DNA from: Chromatiaceae bacterium
GTDB lineage: Bacteria; Pseudomonadota; Gammaproteobacteria; Chromatiales; Chromatiaceae
Assembly: GCA_024235175.1 (NCBI GenBank)
Contig: JACKMX010000003.1
Coordinates: 372,001 to 436,000, forward strand
DNA: 64,000 bases
Direction: 5' to 3'
Shown one piece after another: positions 18,260 to 27,193 of the stretch; within the stretch, counting starts at the first letter, position 1, and each line of letters starts with the position of its first letter. The translations under genes were made by a program, and so were the position numbers. Below the pieces are notes generated by a model. That model did not search any database and had not been told where the DNA came from. It was given only the letters and a program-made list of their open reading frames with translations.

Positions 18260-18469
18260 ACTGTTTCTTGTTAAAATAGGTGGAGTAACTGGTCTATTGT
18301 AACAGAACTACAAAAAGGAAGCGAGGCAGTTAGACTGAAGCGCCAGTTGTTTCCTTAAAGTCACTCATTACGCTAATTTGTGTATAGTTTTATCTTCTTT
18401 AGAAAAGGTTGAGGAACTGTGCCGGAATGCATGGATGCCGAATGCTGGTCATATTTAAGCGTAGAAGTT

Positions 18470-19300
18470 TCATACAGACGTTTCCTTTTTTGGATTTGAA
18501 AGTATAAATACGGCTTGCCATGCCTGCCATTTCAATACCGGTATCTTCAAAAGAAGCTTATCAAGCTTCTCGAGCATCGATAACATCGGACGGAATATGA
18601 ATGTATTTCTGAAAGGGACAGAGAGGAGCGTTGACAGGTGAAACAAGTGAATTTCAACGTCATTAAAATAATTCAACGCCTTTAGTATGTCCTTTTTCTT
18701 CATGATATGTTCGACCTCCCATTCGGTCCTTAAGTGAGGTGTCAACTTTCTATATGCATGAATCAAAAGGTTATGCGCCAATGCCTCGTTACAGATTACT
18801 TTTCCGTCTTTCTTGAGAATCCTTGCCAGCTCTCTGAAAGCGCTGTCCTGATCCAAGTGATGCAGCGCTCCGTATTCGGTAATGACATCGAAAGTATCGT
18901 TATCATAACCGGTATTCTCAGCATCACCCACCTTGTATTCTGTTTTTGCGGAAACCCCTTTTTTTTCGGCAAGAATACGACAATTGCTGATCGAGACATC
19001 GGAAATGTCGATACCATAAACTTTTAACGCGTAACCTGAGGCGATCAACACTCCGTCCTCACCGTTGCCTGCACAATAATCAAGTACGACTTTGTCTTTG
19101 GTATGCTTCCTGAAAAAATCCAAAACAAAATCTCTACTTTCTCTCTCTATGGAGTAATACTTCATATTCACCCATAGAGGGTTATTTTTAATAGTCGACT
19201 CCAACTCTTCTGACCAACGGGTTTCGGCCACCCCAGAATCATCAGTGACGACCCGTATCTTGTTATGGAAATCCCTTTCCTTGATTTTTCGCTCCTCCAT
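18470..19300 (-). CDS. Class I SAM-dependent methyltransferase
   Basis: The ATG at 19300 (MEERKIKERDFHNKIR) with an upstream GGGG is preferred over the GTG at 19315, giving 276 residues. Motif I is VVLDYCAGNGEDGVLIA (about residues 75-91), the acidic SAM-ribose residue lies in KVYGIDISD, and FDVITEYGALHHLDQ is the post-motif region. It is the last gene of the minus-strand operon that begins at 26971. It probably O- or N-methylates a sugar or chain end; O-chain capping is possible. The acceptor cannot be told. Confidence 0.83.
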   Translation of the reverse strand: MEERKIKERDFHNKIRVVTDDSGVAETRWSEELESTIKNNPLWVNMKYYSIERESRDFVLDFFRKHTKDKVVLDYCAGNGEDGVLIASGYALKVYGIDISDVSISNCRILAEKKGVSAKTEYKVGDAENTGYDNDTFDVITEYGALHHLDQDSAFRELARILKKDGKVICNEALAHNLLIHAYRKLTPHLRTEWEVEHIMKKKDILKALNYFNDVEIHLFHLSTLLSVPFRNTFIFRPMLSMLEKLDKLLLKIPVLKWQAWQAVFILSNPKKETSV

Positions 19301-19344
19301 AGTTTGTAACCCCACTATACGTATTGAAGAATACTGATATTGAC

Positions 19345-20463
19345 CTATACCAGGTTCATAACAGATAGCATTATTTGATTCACCTGGTTGATGTCAAATT
19401 TTGATTCTACAAATTTTCGTCCTTCGGCAGACATGGTTTCGACCTTATCGGTGTTTTTGATAAAGAACTCTATTGCCCGATACAGGGAGTCAACATCCTT
19501 TACAGGAACCAACACCCCATTCTTTCCGTTGATTGTATCTCTACAGCCTACAGAATCCGTTGTAATGACCGGCATGCCGGTAGCCATTGCCTCCATTATG
19601 ACCCTGGGAACGCCCTCTCTGTAAAAAGAGGGTAAAACAAAGATATTGTGTTCGATCAAATATGGCCGGACATCATTTGTGCTGCCAAGGTAATCTACAT
19701 GTTCACCGACCATCTTGCATAGCTCCTGCCGGGTTATCGCATCCTTCGAGTATTCAAAGTTGCCAACCAGCGAAAAACTCACTTTTCCTTTGTAATCGGT
19801 GGTTATCTTTTTTGCGGCCTGGCAGTAAAAATCAACTCCTTTCTCTTTAAGTAGACGGGAAATCATAATTACCCTGATTTCCCCGTTAATTATGTTTTTA
19901 CGATATTTGAATCGTTCCAGATCTATTCCAGTTCCATTCACACGAACTGCTTTCTCCGGCTCGATTATATCTTTTTCGACATAAAGATCGATATCGTCAT
20001 GGTTCTGAAAAAAAGCCCTGGTATTGAATTTGAAAGCCAGTTTCAATAGAGGCCGTATGAACATAAATAGGAGTTTTTCTTTAGTCGTGCCGAGTGAGAA
20101 TATTCTCCCTATACCTGAGTTAAGCGAATAGATTTTCCTTACTCCGGCTATACGAGCAGCGATAGATCCATACATGATCGGCTTGATTGTTAACAAAAGA
20201 ACCATCTCCGGCCCGATATGCCTGATTCGGTCGAGAATATATAGAAACGTGGATATCTCTTTTACCGGATTAAACGACAAAGGATTAAGCGGGATCTGAT
20301 GGAACTCAGCGCTTAATGTTCTGGTTTTCTCCAAAGTGCCGGGCAAAAGCGGAGCAGGACCGGACAATACCAATTGATGTCCGTGATCGGCCATAGCCTT
20401 CAGAAGTTCTCCCCGGATTCCTACGAAATCGTCTGAATTATTGCCAAGTATTAATATCTTCAT
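19345..20463 (-). CDS. GT4-family glycosyltransferase (PglA/WbnH-like)
   Basis: The ATG at 20463 (MKILILGNNSDDFVGI) is chosen over an upstream TTG, giving 372 residues. The GT-B features are FVGIRGELLKAMADHGHQLV at the N-terminus and MISRLLKEKGVDFYCQAA, FVLPSFYREGVPRVIMEAMA (E-x7-E) and GMPVITTDSVGCRDT at the C-terminus. The VLLLTIKPIMYGSIAARIAGV region is characteristic of the PglA-like group, which adds HexNAc to the first lipid-linked sugar. Co-transcription with the initiating sugar-phosphate transferase would fit a second-sugar transferase. This specificity is inference from family resemblance. Confidence 0.83.
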   Translation of the reverse strand: MKILILGNNSDDFVGIRGELLKAMADHGHQLVLSGPAPLLPGTLEKTRTLSAEFHQIPLNPLSFNPVKEISTFLYILDRIRHIGPEMVLLLTIKPIMYGSIAARIAGVRKIYSLNSGIGRIFSLGTTKEKLLFMFIRPLLKLAFKFNTRAFFQNHDDIDLYVEKDIIEPEKAVRVNGTGIDLERFKYRKNIINGEIRVIMISRLLKEKGVDFYCQAAKKITTDYKGKVSFSLVGNFEYSKDAITRQELCKMVGEHVDYLGSTNDVRPYLIEHNIFVLPSFYREGVPRVIMEAMATGMPVITTDSVGCRDTINGKNGVLVPVKDVDSLYRAIEFFIKNTDKVETMSAEGRKFVESKFDINQVNQIMLSVMNLV

Positions 20464-20721
20464 TGAGAGCGGAAACGACAATACAAAAAGATGGTGGTAA
20501 GTCAGACCTCTTTTTCCGAAACATCCGTGTGGTGGAGAGTTGTACCTGGCGTAAAGAGGTTATTCAAGAAACCATGTATGTTCTGCTAAGCCTTCTTAGA
20601 CAATCAGACACCCGACTGATAACAATCCGGCTGCTGATACTAATGCTATTACCGGGATGTGAAACATAAGATCAGGCACCCCGGACAGACTATAGAAGCA
20701 AAATCCATACACATGACAGAG
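20464..20721. other. Gap inside the minus-strand operon
   Basis: These 258 bases between the glycosyltransferase and the small kinase gene hold no supported gene. An internal promoter or the remains of a deleted gene are both possible; nothing specific is visible. Confidence 0.3.
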
Positions 20722-21465
20722 TCAGTCGTTGGTGAACACGATTAACCCGGAGGTCTCCAGTTTATCAACAGACAGCCCTTCCAACCTGTTTAACCTGAAA
20801 GGCGTATTTCCCATCAAACCACTATATGTATCCGCAAATGTTTCATAAACCATTTTACTTTGCTCCAGTACTTTTTTGAGGTTTTGTGTTTCCAGATATT
20901 TATACCTTGATGTCAAATCCCGGCGAGTGGTGGATCGAGAGATAAGCGTTTCAACATTTGCTGTGACGACAATAAGTAAGTCCGGGTAAAATGGCCGGTC
21001 GATGAAGCTGTTCACATCTATGGTATTTCCATCAGGAGTAATTAAATTCTGCAATATCTGGTAGTAGCCTTCATCGAGAATCATTATCCCCTCTGTAGAG
21101 GCTGCGGTGTTAGAGAGAAGATCATATCCGAGTTTACGAAACAGACTTCTATGGAGCTTGATTTTATCGGAGAAGTTAAAACCGGAAGCAGCTAAGGCGC
21201 GGTGGGATCGGTAATGCCTCGTTATTGGCAGAAAGTATCGAATTAAGAAAAATATCTCCAGGCAAAGATTGCGCAGCCCCTCGCTCTTCAAACGTCTCAG
21301 GAGGTGCTTTATCGGCACGATCTCGAAAGGGAAACAGACTCTTTTACCGGCAGACCTCAGTTTCCCGGCAATGTCGTTGGCGAGAGCGGTTTTACCGGAC
21401 GAAGTTGGTCCTACTATTTCGATTACAAACATACCCGGAAATCTCGCCCGGCTAATTGTTTTCAT
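20722..21465 (-). CDS. P-loop kinase-like protein of unknown function
   Basis: The open frame reaches 21675, but that part overlaps the upstream gene. The ATG at 21465 has AGG seven bases before it, giving 247 residues. Near the N-terminus is FVIEIVGPTSSGKTALAND, a Walker A loop; ILDEGYYQILQ fits a DE-type Walker B, and LISRSTTRRDLTSRYKYLE has the spaced arginines of a lid as in nucleoside or dNMP kinases. It follows the nucleotidyltransferase-kinase fusion after a gap of about 25 bases. The substrate is unknown; a small-molecule or sugar kinase is more likely than thymidylate kinase itself. Confidence 0.65.
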   Translation of the reverse strand: MKTISRARFPGMFVIEIVGPTSSGKTALANDIAGKLRSAGKRVCFPFEIVPIKHLLRRLKSEGLRNLCLEIFFLIRYFLPITRHYRSHRALAASGFNFSDKIKLHRSLFRKLGYDLLSNTAASTEGIMILDEGYYQILQNLITPDGNTIDVNSFIDRPFYPDLLIVVTANVETLISRSTTRRDLTSRYKYLETQNLKKVLEQSKMVYETFADTYSGLMGNTPFRLNRLEGLSVDKLETSGLIVFTND

Positions 21466-21490
21466 GCATGAACCTGAGTCCATCGATGCA

Positions 21491-22981
21491 CTACAGATGT
21501 TCCCAGACATGCCTTCTGATGTTAATCGCCACCTCGTCAATAGGACTTGAAGCATCGATGGTAACGGTCTTGCAAAAGTTGGAAAAACAAATTGAATTAA
21601 CGGCCTTAATTCGCCTGTCAAGATACTCGAGAGATTCTGATTGCCCCCTTGCAATGGAAACATCCGGAGGCACAACCAGCTTAATGACCAAGTCCGGTGA
21701 GCCGTAAATCTCTCCCGAGTATATTTTGCTCTCCCATTTTGAAAATAATTTTAGCGGATAAAAATCAGAACCAAGATATTTGTTCAGCAGAGGTCCATCA
21801 TTGAAGCCGATAACATTGTGCTGAGGATATCTGTCAGATATGACTATCACGTCACGTTTGGCCTGACGATGGGATGACCTGAGCTTTCTGTTTTTCTCAA
21901 TGCAGAGGGAGATACCCCATAATATTTTCGCTATGCTTTTTATGGTTCCCTGCCTATTATCTGTGTTCTGCATATGTTGTGTATGGGAACCGGCCTTCGC
22001 TTGTTTCTCAAAAAGTCTTCTGGCAAATTTCAGGCATCTCCTGTGCCAGCTGGCACTGCCATCTCCGGCTCCCAGGTAAAATTCCGAAACATCGAGTTTC
22101 CAGGACAGGAAGTCAGACAAGAGTTTTATCTGTGTTGATTTGCCCGCCCCATCAACGCCTATAAGTGCAATGAATCTACCGCCCGTTGCCAGGGTTCTCC
22201 GGGATAACGGCAGATAATAATTCAGATATTTCCTATTCAGAAAGCAGAGTGCGCCATTCGCTTCTTTAAAAAACATCCCAACAAATGAAGAGAGGCGTCC
22301 GTACTTCAGTGAACCAAAATGGCTTCTTCTGAACTTTTTTCTTAAATATCTCAACTGATCAAAGCTAGGGTATTTGCTGTATAGTTCAAGGAACTTTTCA
22401 GACACGGACTGGAAAAAAAAATCTTGTAAACATTCCAGATTATTATTTTTGTCGTATCTCTGTTGAAGCCAATCATACTGCTTTTTCCAATCACTGTTAA
22501 AATACTCGATACCCAAGTAATGCCGAATGGTATCTCTTAAACGGATTTTGATGGCTGCTCGTGTCAACAGCAGAAGGAACTCATGATTCGGTGAAACAAT
22601 GAACACACCAGTATTTTCATCTTTTATCCGGTGCGCCAAAAAATGATGTGACCAATGATCAAGGGCGTACTCTCTTATTCTGTTTTTGCCGATGATTATC
22701 GTAAAGTGAAGATCGATATAGACCAATTTTCCTGAATGATGGTCAAATCCCAGGTACCCCTCTCTTGCATGGTTTCTGACGCCGAAACCCGCGACAGTTC
22801 TTTTAAAGCCGTTTTGCAGCAATATCCGGACAGTCTTAGATGCATCATCTTTATGTACGAGAATATCCAGATCGGTGTTCCCGCACAGACCGTCTTCAAG
22901 GTGATCATTACTTTTAAAATGACAATATCTGATCTCCTGATCATGTAAATCGTCAAACAACTCTGAAAATATCGAAAGCAT
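21491..22981 (-). CDS. Nucleotidyltransferase-like / thymidylate-kinase-like fusion protein
   Basis: The product is 496 residues with two parts. Residues about 10-200 look like a nucleotidyltransferase (polymerase-beta/MNT fold): GNTDLDILVHKDD holds a D-x-D metal motif after a KSNDHL segment. Residues about 265-490 form a P-loop kinase of thymidylate kinase type: FIALIGVDGAGKSTQIKLL is Walker A and VIVISDRYPQHNVIG resembles the DRY-type segment of TMK. LDRRIKAVNSICFSNF near the end is a possible lid. Proteins of this architecture occur in polysaccharide loci without an assigned reaction. It lies between the sugar-phosphate transferase and a second kinase. I do not assign a function. Confidence 0.68.
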   Translation of the reverse strand: MLSIFSELFDDLHDQEIRYCHFKSNDHLEDGLCGNTDLDILVHKDDASKTVRILLQNGFKRTVAGFGVRNHAREGYLGFDHHSGKLVYIDLHFTIIIGKNRIREYALDHWSHHFLAHRIKDENTGVFIVSPNHEFLLLLTRAAIKIRLRDTIRHYLGIEYFNSDWKKQYDWLQQRYDKNNNLECLQDFFFQSVSEKFLELYSKYPSFDQLRYLRKKFRRSHFGSLKYGRLSSFVGMFFKEANGALCFLNRKYLNYYLPLSRRTLATGGRFIALIGVDGAGKSTQIKLLSDFLSWKLDVSEFYLGAGDGSASWHRRCLKFARRLFEKQAKAGSHTQHMQNTDNRQGTIKSIAKILWGISLCIEKNRKLRSSHRQAKRDVIVISDRYPQHNVIGFNDGPLLNKYLGSDFYPLKLFSKWESKIYSGEIYGSPDLVIKLVVPPDVSIARGQSESLEYLDRRIKAVNSICFSNFCKTVTIDASSPIDEVAINIRRHVWEHL

Positions 22982-23047
22982 ATAAATACTACCTGTGCGC
23001 CTGGCCGGTAGAGCTGCACATTGAGATCTCTATGATTAAAAACAGGG

Positions 23048-23773
23048 TCAGCGTCTGACCACGACTTCATCGCTGCCCGGCGGCGGATAGGGCACCAACT
23101 CTTTTTCACGGTGTGCTATCCGGATCACGTTGTCCGGCGCGCCATTGGTTTCAAGTTCTCGGCAGACCAGATTAAGCGCCAGAGGACGGTTTACCACGGC
23201 AATAACGGTGAACAGGATTAATTTCAGATCGAGGCCTATACTGTTGTTGTCAACGTAAATGAGGCCCAGACGGCTTTTCCATGGACGAATAAGCTGATTG
23301 TATGCGAGATCGGGATCGCTGCGTCCCTCCAATATGTCTCCTTCATCGGAGAACACGATCGAGGCGTAATCGGTGATTCCGGGGCGTACGCCAAGAAGGC
23401 GTTTTTCTTCCGCGGTATAGAGATCAGTTTCACGCTTCACATTCGGCCGAGGCCCAACGAGACTCATGTCGCCTATAAAAACATTCCACAGCTGCACCAA
23501 CTCGTCGATTTTGAATCTGCGTATGAAATGACCCACCCTGGTAATGCGCATGTCATCGCTGGAAGTTGAATCAACGCCGGTCTTGTCAGCGTTTATGATC
23601 ATTGAGCGCATCTTGACCATTCGGAATATGCGCTCGTTTCTGCCTACGCGTGGCGCGATATAAAATGGTGAATGAAAATCCTGCAACCATACCAGCAACA
23701 TGATTGCAAGCAGAATCGGGCTGGCAATCAGAAGTCCGAACAGAGAAATAAAAAAATCGAAAAGCCTTTTCAT
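23048..23773 (-). CDS. Initiating sugar-phosphate transferase (monotopic polyprenyl phosphosugar transferase)
   Basis: The ATG at 23773 (MKRLFDFFISLFGLLIASPI) is preferred to a GTG 15 bases upstream, giving 241 residues. One N-terminal re-entrant hydrophobic helix (about residues 5-28) precedes the catalytic domain with MVKMRSM, the Asp-Glu dyad in RRFKIDELVQLWNV and the GDMSLVGPRPN block. These are hallmarks of the PglC/WbaP/WcaJ family, which transfers a sugar-1-phosphate from a UDP-sugar to undecaprenyl phosphate and so starts the repeat unit. It has an unusual C-terminal tail after residue 200 ending in VPYPPPGSDEVVVRR. Preceding it is the E1 beta gene, with a gap of about 12 bases. Confidence 0.88.
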   Translation of the reverse strand: MKRLFDFFISLFGLLIASPILLAIMLLVWLQDFHSPFYIAPRVGRNERIFRMVKMRSMIINADKTGVDSTSSDDMRITRVGHFIRRFKIDELVQLWNVFIGDMSLVGPRPNVKRETDLYTAEEKRLLGVRPGITDYASIVFSDEGDILEGRSDPDLAYNQLIRPWKSRLGLIYVDNNSIGLDLKLILFTVIAVVNRPLALNLVCRELETNGAPDNVIRIAHREKELVPYPPPGSDEVVVRR

Positions 23774-23784
23774 GTCAATCGTTG

Positions 23785-24783
23785 TCACTTCTCGAGCATG
23801 GTGCGAACCGCAGTGATAATTTCTTCGGTATTAATGTAATAGAGCTCTTCCAGTGGTTTGCTGGTTGGGGCAGGTGTGGCGGGCAGGTTGATCCGGACGG
23901 GAGGATTACTCCATACGGAAGGATCTACAGCGACGCATGTGCCGGCGACAACTTCGCTGGCTAAACCGCAGGTTTGCCAGCCTCCGTCGACAACAATCAG
24001 ATTTCCCGTTTTCTGTACCGACTCAATGACCGGGTCAATATCCAGTGGATTCAAAATACGTAAATCGACAAGTTCGCAATCTATGCCTTCTTTGGCGAGC
24101 TCGTCTGCCGCCTGTTGGCACTGATGGAAAGAGTAACTGGAAGCCGCCAAAGTGATATCTTTCCCCTCTCTTCGCACAATATTGCCCAGTGAAGCGAGAT
24201 CATGGATTCGGGGTGGGGAAAGATCCTCTTCGATGTGGTACAGCCATCGATCGTCGATATAAATTACCGGATCGTCACAGAGTGTGCCGGCAATCAGCAG
24301 ATCACGGGCATCCTCCACAGTTGCAGGCATTACAACTCTCAAGCCGGGAATGTGAGCAAACCAGGAATGAAGTGCCTGGGAGTGTTGAGCGCCTTGTTCG
24401 CCTCCCCGATTTATGATGCCGCGAATGGTTACCGCTGGATGGGCCTGCCCTCCCAGCATGTGTGACCATTTAGCTGCTTGATTGACAATAGGATCCATAG
24501 CGTAAAGCATAAAATCCATCCGAGGGTGCACAACGATCGGTCGGTAACCAAAAAGCGAAGCACCAACTGCAGCACCGGTACAGGCAAGCTCAGACACTGG
24601 GCTGTCCATTACCCGCTCGATACCAAATTTTTTATCAAGATCGGTCATGGAACTGCCTACGTACCATGGGCTCCACAACCCCTGGCCGATTACGAAAACC
24701 TCTTCATGATTTTCTAAAAGATAGGTGAAACCTTCCAGAATAGCCTCTCCATAGGTGGAGCGTTTTAACCCGGAAACACTCAT
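23785..24783 (-). CDS. TPP-dependent dehydrogenase/transketolase-like E1 component, beta subunit
   Basis: The product is 332 residues, the length of E1 beta subunits of 2-oxoacid dehydrogenases. It has the pyrimidine-binding domain (YGEAILEGFTYLLEN; DSPVSELACTGAAVGASLFG, where the conserved glutamate activates TPP) and the C-terminal transketolase domain (DLRILNPLDIDPVIESV). The ATG overlaps the E1 alpha stop (ATGA), so the subunits are translationally coupled. No lipoyl-bearing E2 or E3 gene is nearby. In a polysaccharide locus this argues for a TPP enzyme that transfers or removes a two-carbon unit rather than a standard pyruvate dehydrogenase; this is inference. Confidence 0.85.
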   Translation of the reverse strand: MSVSGLKRSTYGEAILEGFTYLLENHEEVFVIGQGLWSPWYVGSSMTDLDKKFGIERVMDSPVSELACTGAAVGASLFGYRPIVVHPRMDFMLYAMDPIVNQAAKWSHMLGGQAHPAVTIRGIINRGGEQGAQHSQALHSWFAHIPGLRVVMPATVEDARDLLIAGTLCDDPVIYIDDRWLYHIEEDLSPPRIHDLASLGNIVRREGKDITLAASSYSFHQCQQAADELAKEGIDCELVDLRILNPLDIDPVIESVQKTGNLIVVDGGWQTCGLASEVVAGTCVAVDPSVWSNPPVRINLPATPAPTSKPLEELYYINTEEIITAVRTMLEK

Positions 24784-25844
24784 AGCGGCCGCTCCAAGCT
24801 GGCGAAAACATAGTCCGTGAGAGCATTGTTTCCGGGATAGGGTGCTGTGCGCGCATTCTCGACGGCAATCGAAATTTCAGTCTCAACATCTGTCTGGACC
24901 GCCTTGAAGGCATTGTTATCCATTATCCCGGCAGCAACCATTGCATCAGCAAGCCGGCGAATCGGATCACGCTTTTTCCAGGCATCTATATCCTCCACCT
25001 TGCGACGTACACCGACATCGATATTTTCATCCGGACCAACATGGCCACGCCAGCGATAGGTTACCGCCTCAAGAAATCCGGGTCCCTGACCCTCCCGCAT
25101 GGCTGTAGTCAATCTGCGTGCTGCATTGGCTACAGCGACGACATCATTGCCATCAACCAATTCGACGGGGATATTGTGAGCATCGGCGAATCGGGAGATG
25201 CGGTCGCTGGGCTGCCGGTAGCTGATATCCAGATGACTGGCATAAAAATTATTTTCGCATACGAAAAGCACGGGCAATTTATAACTGGAGGCAAGATTGA
25301 GAGACTCGTGAAAGCTGCCTTCTTCACTGGCGCCGTCTCCAAAATAGGAAACGGCAATATCTCCATTACCATCTTTCTTGGCCGCAAGTGCCGCGCCGAC
25401 CGCCAACGGAATAGTGCCCGCCACTATGGGAACCGAACCAGCAAATCCGACCTCCTTTCCGTAGAGGTGCATGGATCCACCCATTCCCTTGGAGCATCCG
25501 CTCGCTTTACCAAGAATCTCATCCATCAGTTCTGTGATACTGCCGCCAAGCGCCAGATAATGTGAATGGGAGCGGTGGGCGCCGAACACCCGGTCGGTGG
25601 CGCGTAGAAAAGAGGAAATTCCAGTGGCGATGGCTTCCTGTCCAATTCCTAGATGACAAGGGCAGCGGGCCAGTGATTCGATAACCAATTGAGCGATTTT
25701 CTCTTCCGCAACGCGAATTATGAGCATCATGCGAAGCTGATGTTGAAGTGTATCAGCATCACAACCACGGATATCGATAGGCGAATTATGGAAGCTGGGG
25801 TCGGACAGGAAACCCAACTCTTTGACTGAATATTCCGGATACAC
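24780..25844 (-). CDS. TPP-dependent dehydrogenase E1 component, alpha subunit
   Basis: The product is 354 residues from a GTG at 25844 with a GGGGG element upstream. It carries the TPP diphosphate/magnesium motif from GDGASEEGSFHESLNLASS to LFVCENN (GDG-x(n)-NN). Before it are the E1 alpha blocks CHLGIGQEAIATGI, AHRSHSHYLALGG and GMGGSMHLY, and after it YRWRGHVGPDENI. It pairs with the downstream beta subunit gene. It follows the aminotransferase gene after 11 bases. The substrate is probably a 2-oxoacid or ketose donor used in sugar building; housekeeping pyruvate or acetoin dehydrogenase is unlikely because E2 and E3 genes are absent here. Confidence 0.86.
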   Translation of the reverse strand: MYPEYSVKELGFLSDPSFHNSPIDIRGCDADTLQHQLRMMLIIRVAEEKIAQLVIESLARCPCHLGIGQEAIATGISSFLRATDRVFGAHRSHSHYLALGGSITELMDEILGKASGCSKGMGGSMHLYGKEVGFAGSVPIVAGTIPLAVGAALAAKKDGNGDIAVSYFGDGASEEGSFHESLNLASSYKLPVLFVCENNFYASHLDISYRQPSDRISRFADAHNIPVELVDGNDVVAVANAARRLTTAMREGQGPGFLEAVTYRWRGHVGPDENIDVGVRRKVEDIDAWKKRDPIRRLADAMVAAGIMDNNAFKAVQTDVETEISIAVENARTAPYPGNNALTDYVFASLERPL

Positions 25845-25855
25845 CAGCGCCCCCT

Positions 25856-26971
25856 TTATCGTCCGTAAAAAGCACGAATGGTTTCGATGACATATTCGAC
25901 ATCGTCATTGTCCAGAGCAACATGCATCGGCAAGAGCAGTGCACGTTGGTAGACCCTTTCGGTATAAGGGAGATCAAAATGATCAAGACCGAGTGGGTAC
26001 TGATGCAGAGCTTTCGCCCCGAACTGAATTATGGTACCGACTCCCCTTTCGCGTAGAAATACCTTCAGCTTATCACGCTCCTCCGCTTCAATTTCATAGT
26101 TTTGGTAGACATCGAAGTGTTTTCCATGTTCTACGGGTGGAGGCGGTAGCAGCAGTTCTTCGAGGTCGCCCAGACCAGCCTGGTACATGGCTGCAACTTC
26201 ACGGCGGCGCAGAATATTCTCGTTATAGGTTTGCAGTTTGAAATCCAAAATCGCAGCCTGTAGGTTATCCAGGCGGCAGTTGGTTCCCCAGCCTACCAAT
26301 TCTCCATCCCTGTTGCGGCCGTGATCACGCAGAAGAAACAGCTTTTCATATATTTCGTCATCGTTGGTGATGATGGCTCCACCATCCCCGAAACAACCGA
26401 GCAGCTTAGCCGGATAAAAGCTGAAGCTTCCGGCGATACCAAAGGAGCCGGCCGGCTGGTCCTTGAAGCGGGAGCCCAGCGCTTGAGCAGCATCTTCAAT
26501 GATTTCCAGATTGTGCTCCTTTGCAATCTCCATTATCGGGTCCATGTCTGCGGTGCGTCCGTTGAGTTGCACAGGCATGATAGCCCGGGTTTTTTCACTA
26601 ACAGATTTTCGGATCGAATCCGGGTCAATCATATGGTCTGGACCACAATCCACCAGGATGGGAATACCGCCGGTATAGTGGACAGCCGAGGCGGTGGCAA
26701 CATAGGTGTGCGAAGGCAATATCACCTCATCCCCCGGGCGTATATCGATGGCGCGCAGTGCCAGCATCAACGCATTAGTGCCGTCAGCTACTCCCAGAAC
26801 ATGTTTTACGCCAAGAAATTCTGCAGTGTGTTTTTCGAACTCTGTCAGCTCCTGCTGAAGGATGTAGGCGCCTCTGGAAAGCACATCTCTGAGTACGCCC
26901 ATATATTCTGATTCTTTTTCTTTGAACAGAGCCGGATAGTTGAAAAAGGGTACCTCGCGAGAAATAACCAT
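25856..26971 (-). CDS. Sugar aminotransferase, DegT/DnrJ/EryC1/StrS family
   Basis: The ATG at 26971 (MVISREVPFFNYPALF) has AGGA seven bases before it and is preferred to an upstream TTG, giving 371 residues. The PLP-fold signatures are ADGTNALMLALRAIDI, IIEDAAQALGSRF and FSFYPAKLLGCFGDGG with the Schiff-base lysine. It resembles the group that aminates 3- or 4-keto-6-deoxy sugars from glutamate, so the WbpM/CapD-like dehydratase at 28180 may provide its substrate. It is the first gene of an eight-gene minus-strand operon. It differs clearly from the WbpE-like enzyme at 9013, so two amino sugars may be made. Confidence 0.85.
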   Translation of the reverse strand: MVISREVPFFNYPALFKEKESEYMGVLRDVLSRGAYILQQELTEFEKHTAEFLGVKHVLGVADGTNALMLALRAIDIRPGDEVILPSHTYVATASAVHYTGGIPILVDCGPDHMIDPDSIRKSVSEKTRAIMPVQLNGRTADMDPIMEIAKEHNLEIIEDAAQALGSRFKDQPAGSFGIAGSFSFYPAKLLGCFGDGGAIITNDDEIYEKLFLLRDHGRNRDGELVGWGTNCRLDNLQAAILDFKLQTYNENILRRREVAAMYQAGLGDLEELLLPPPPVEHGKHFDVYQNYEIEAEERDKLKVFLRERGVGTIIQFGAKALHQYPLGLDHFDLPYTERVYQRALLLPMHVALDNDDVEYVIETIRAFYGR

Positions 26972-27193
26972 TAAACGTTCCTGTGGTTTGGACAATAGGC
27001 ACGGAATCTTATTGTTAACCCTTAGGCTAACCGGCAGCCAGATGCGGCATTATATCTCCAAATGAGTCTAAGGTATCGAAAGAAATAGCTGTGACGGGAG
27101 ACTATCCATGAGAAAGTTGCACCTTCCCGAAACGAACCCTTTTAAGCTCGGCCCGGAAAGCAACAGGGGTCGAGGGGAACTATGAGGCAGGTG
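26972..27193. promoter_or_regulatory. Gap upstream of the eight-gene minus-strand operon
   Basis: These 222 bases should contain the promoter of the operon starting at 26971. No consensus -35/-10 pair or operator could be named with confidence. Confidence 0.35.

Noticed and set aside
21466..21675. N-terminal extension of the small kinase to 21675
   Set aside because: It would overlap the end of the upstream fusion gene and the residues are not kinase-like; the ATG at 21465 has a spaced AGG.
27100..27190. Possible SRP (4.5S-like) RNA because of a GGCCCGGAAAGCAACA stretch
   Set aside because: The flanking helices and GNRA loop context of SRP RNA are not present and the match is only local.
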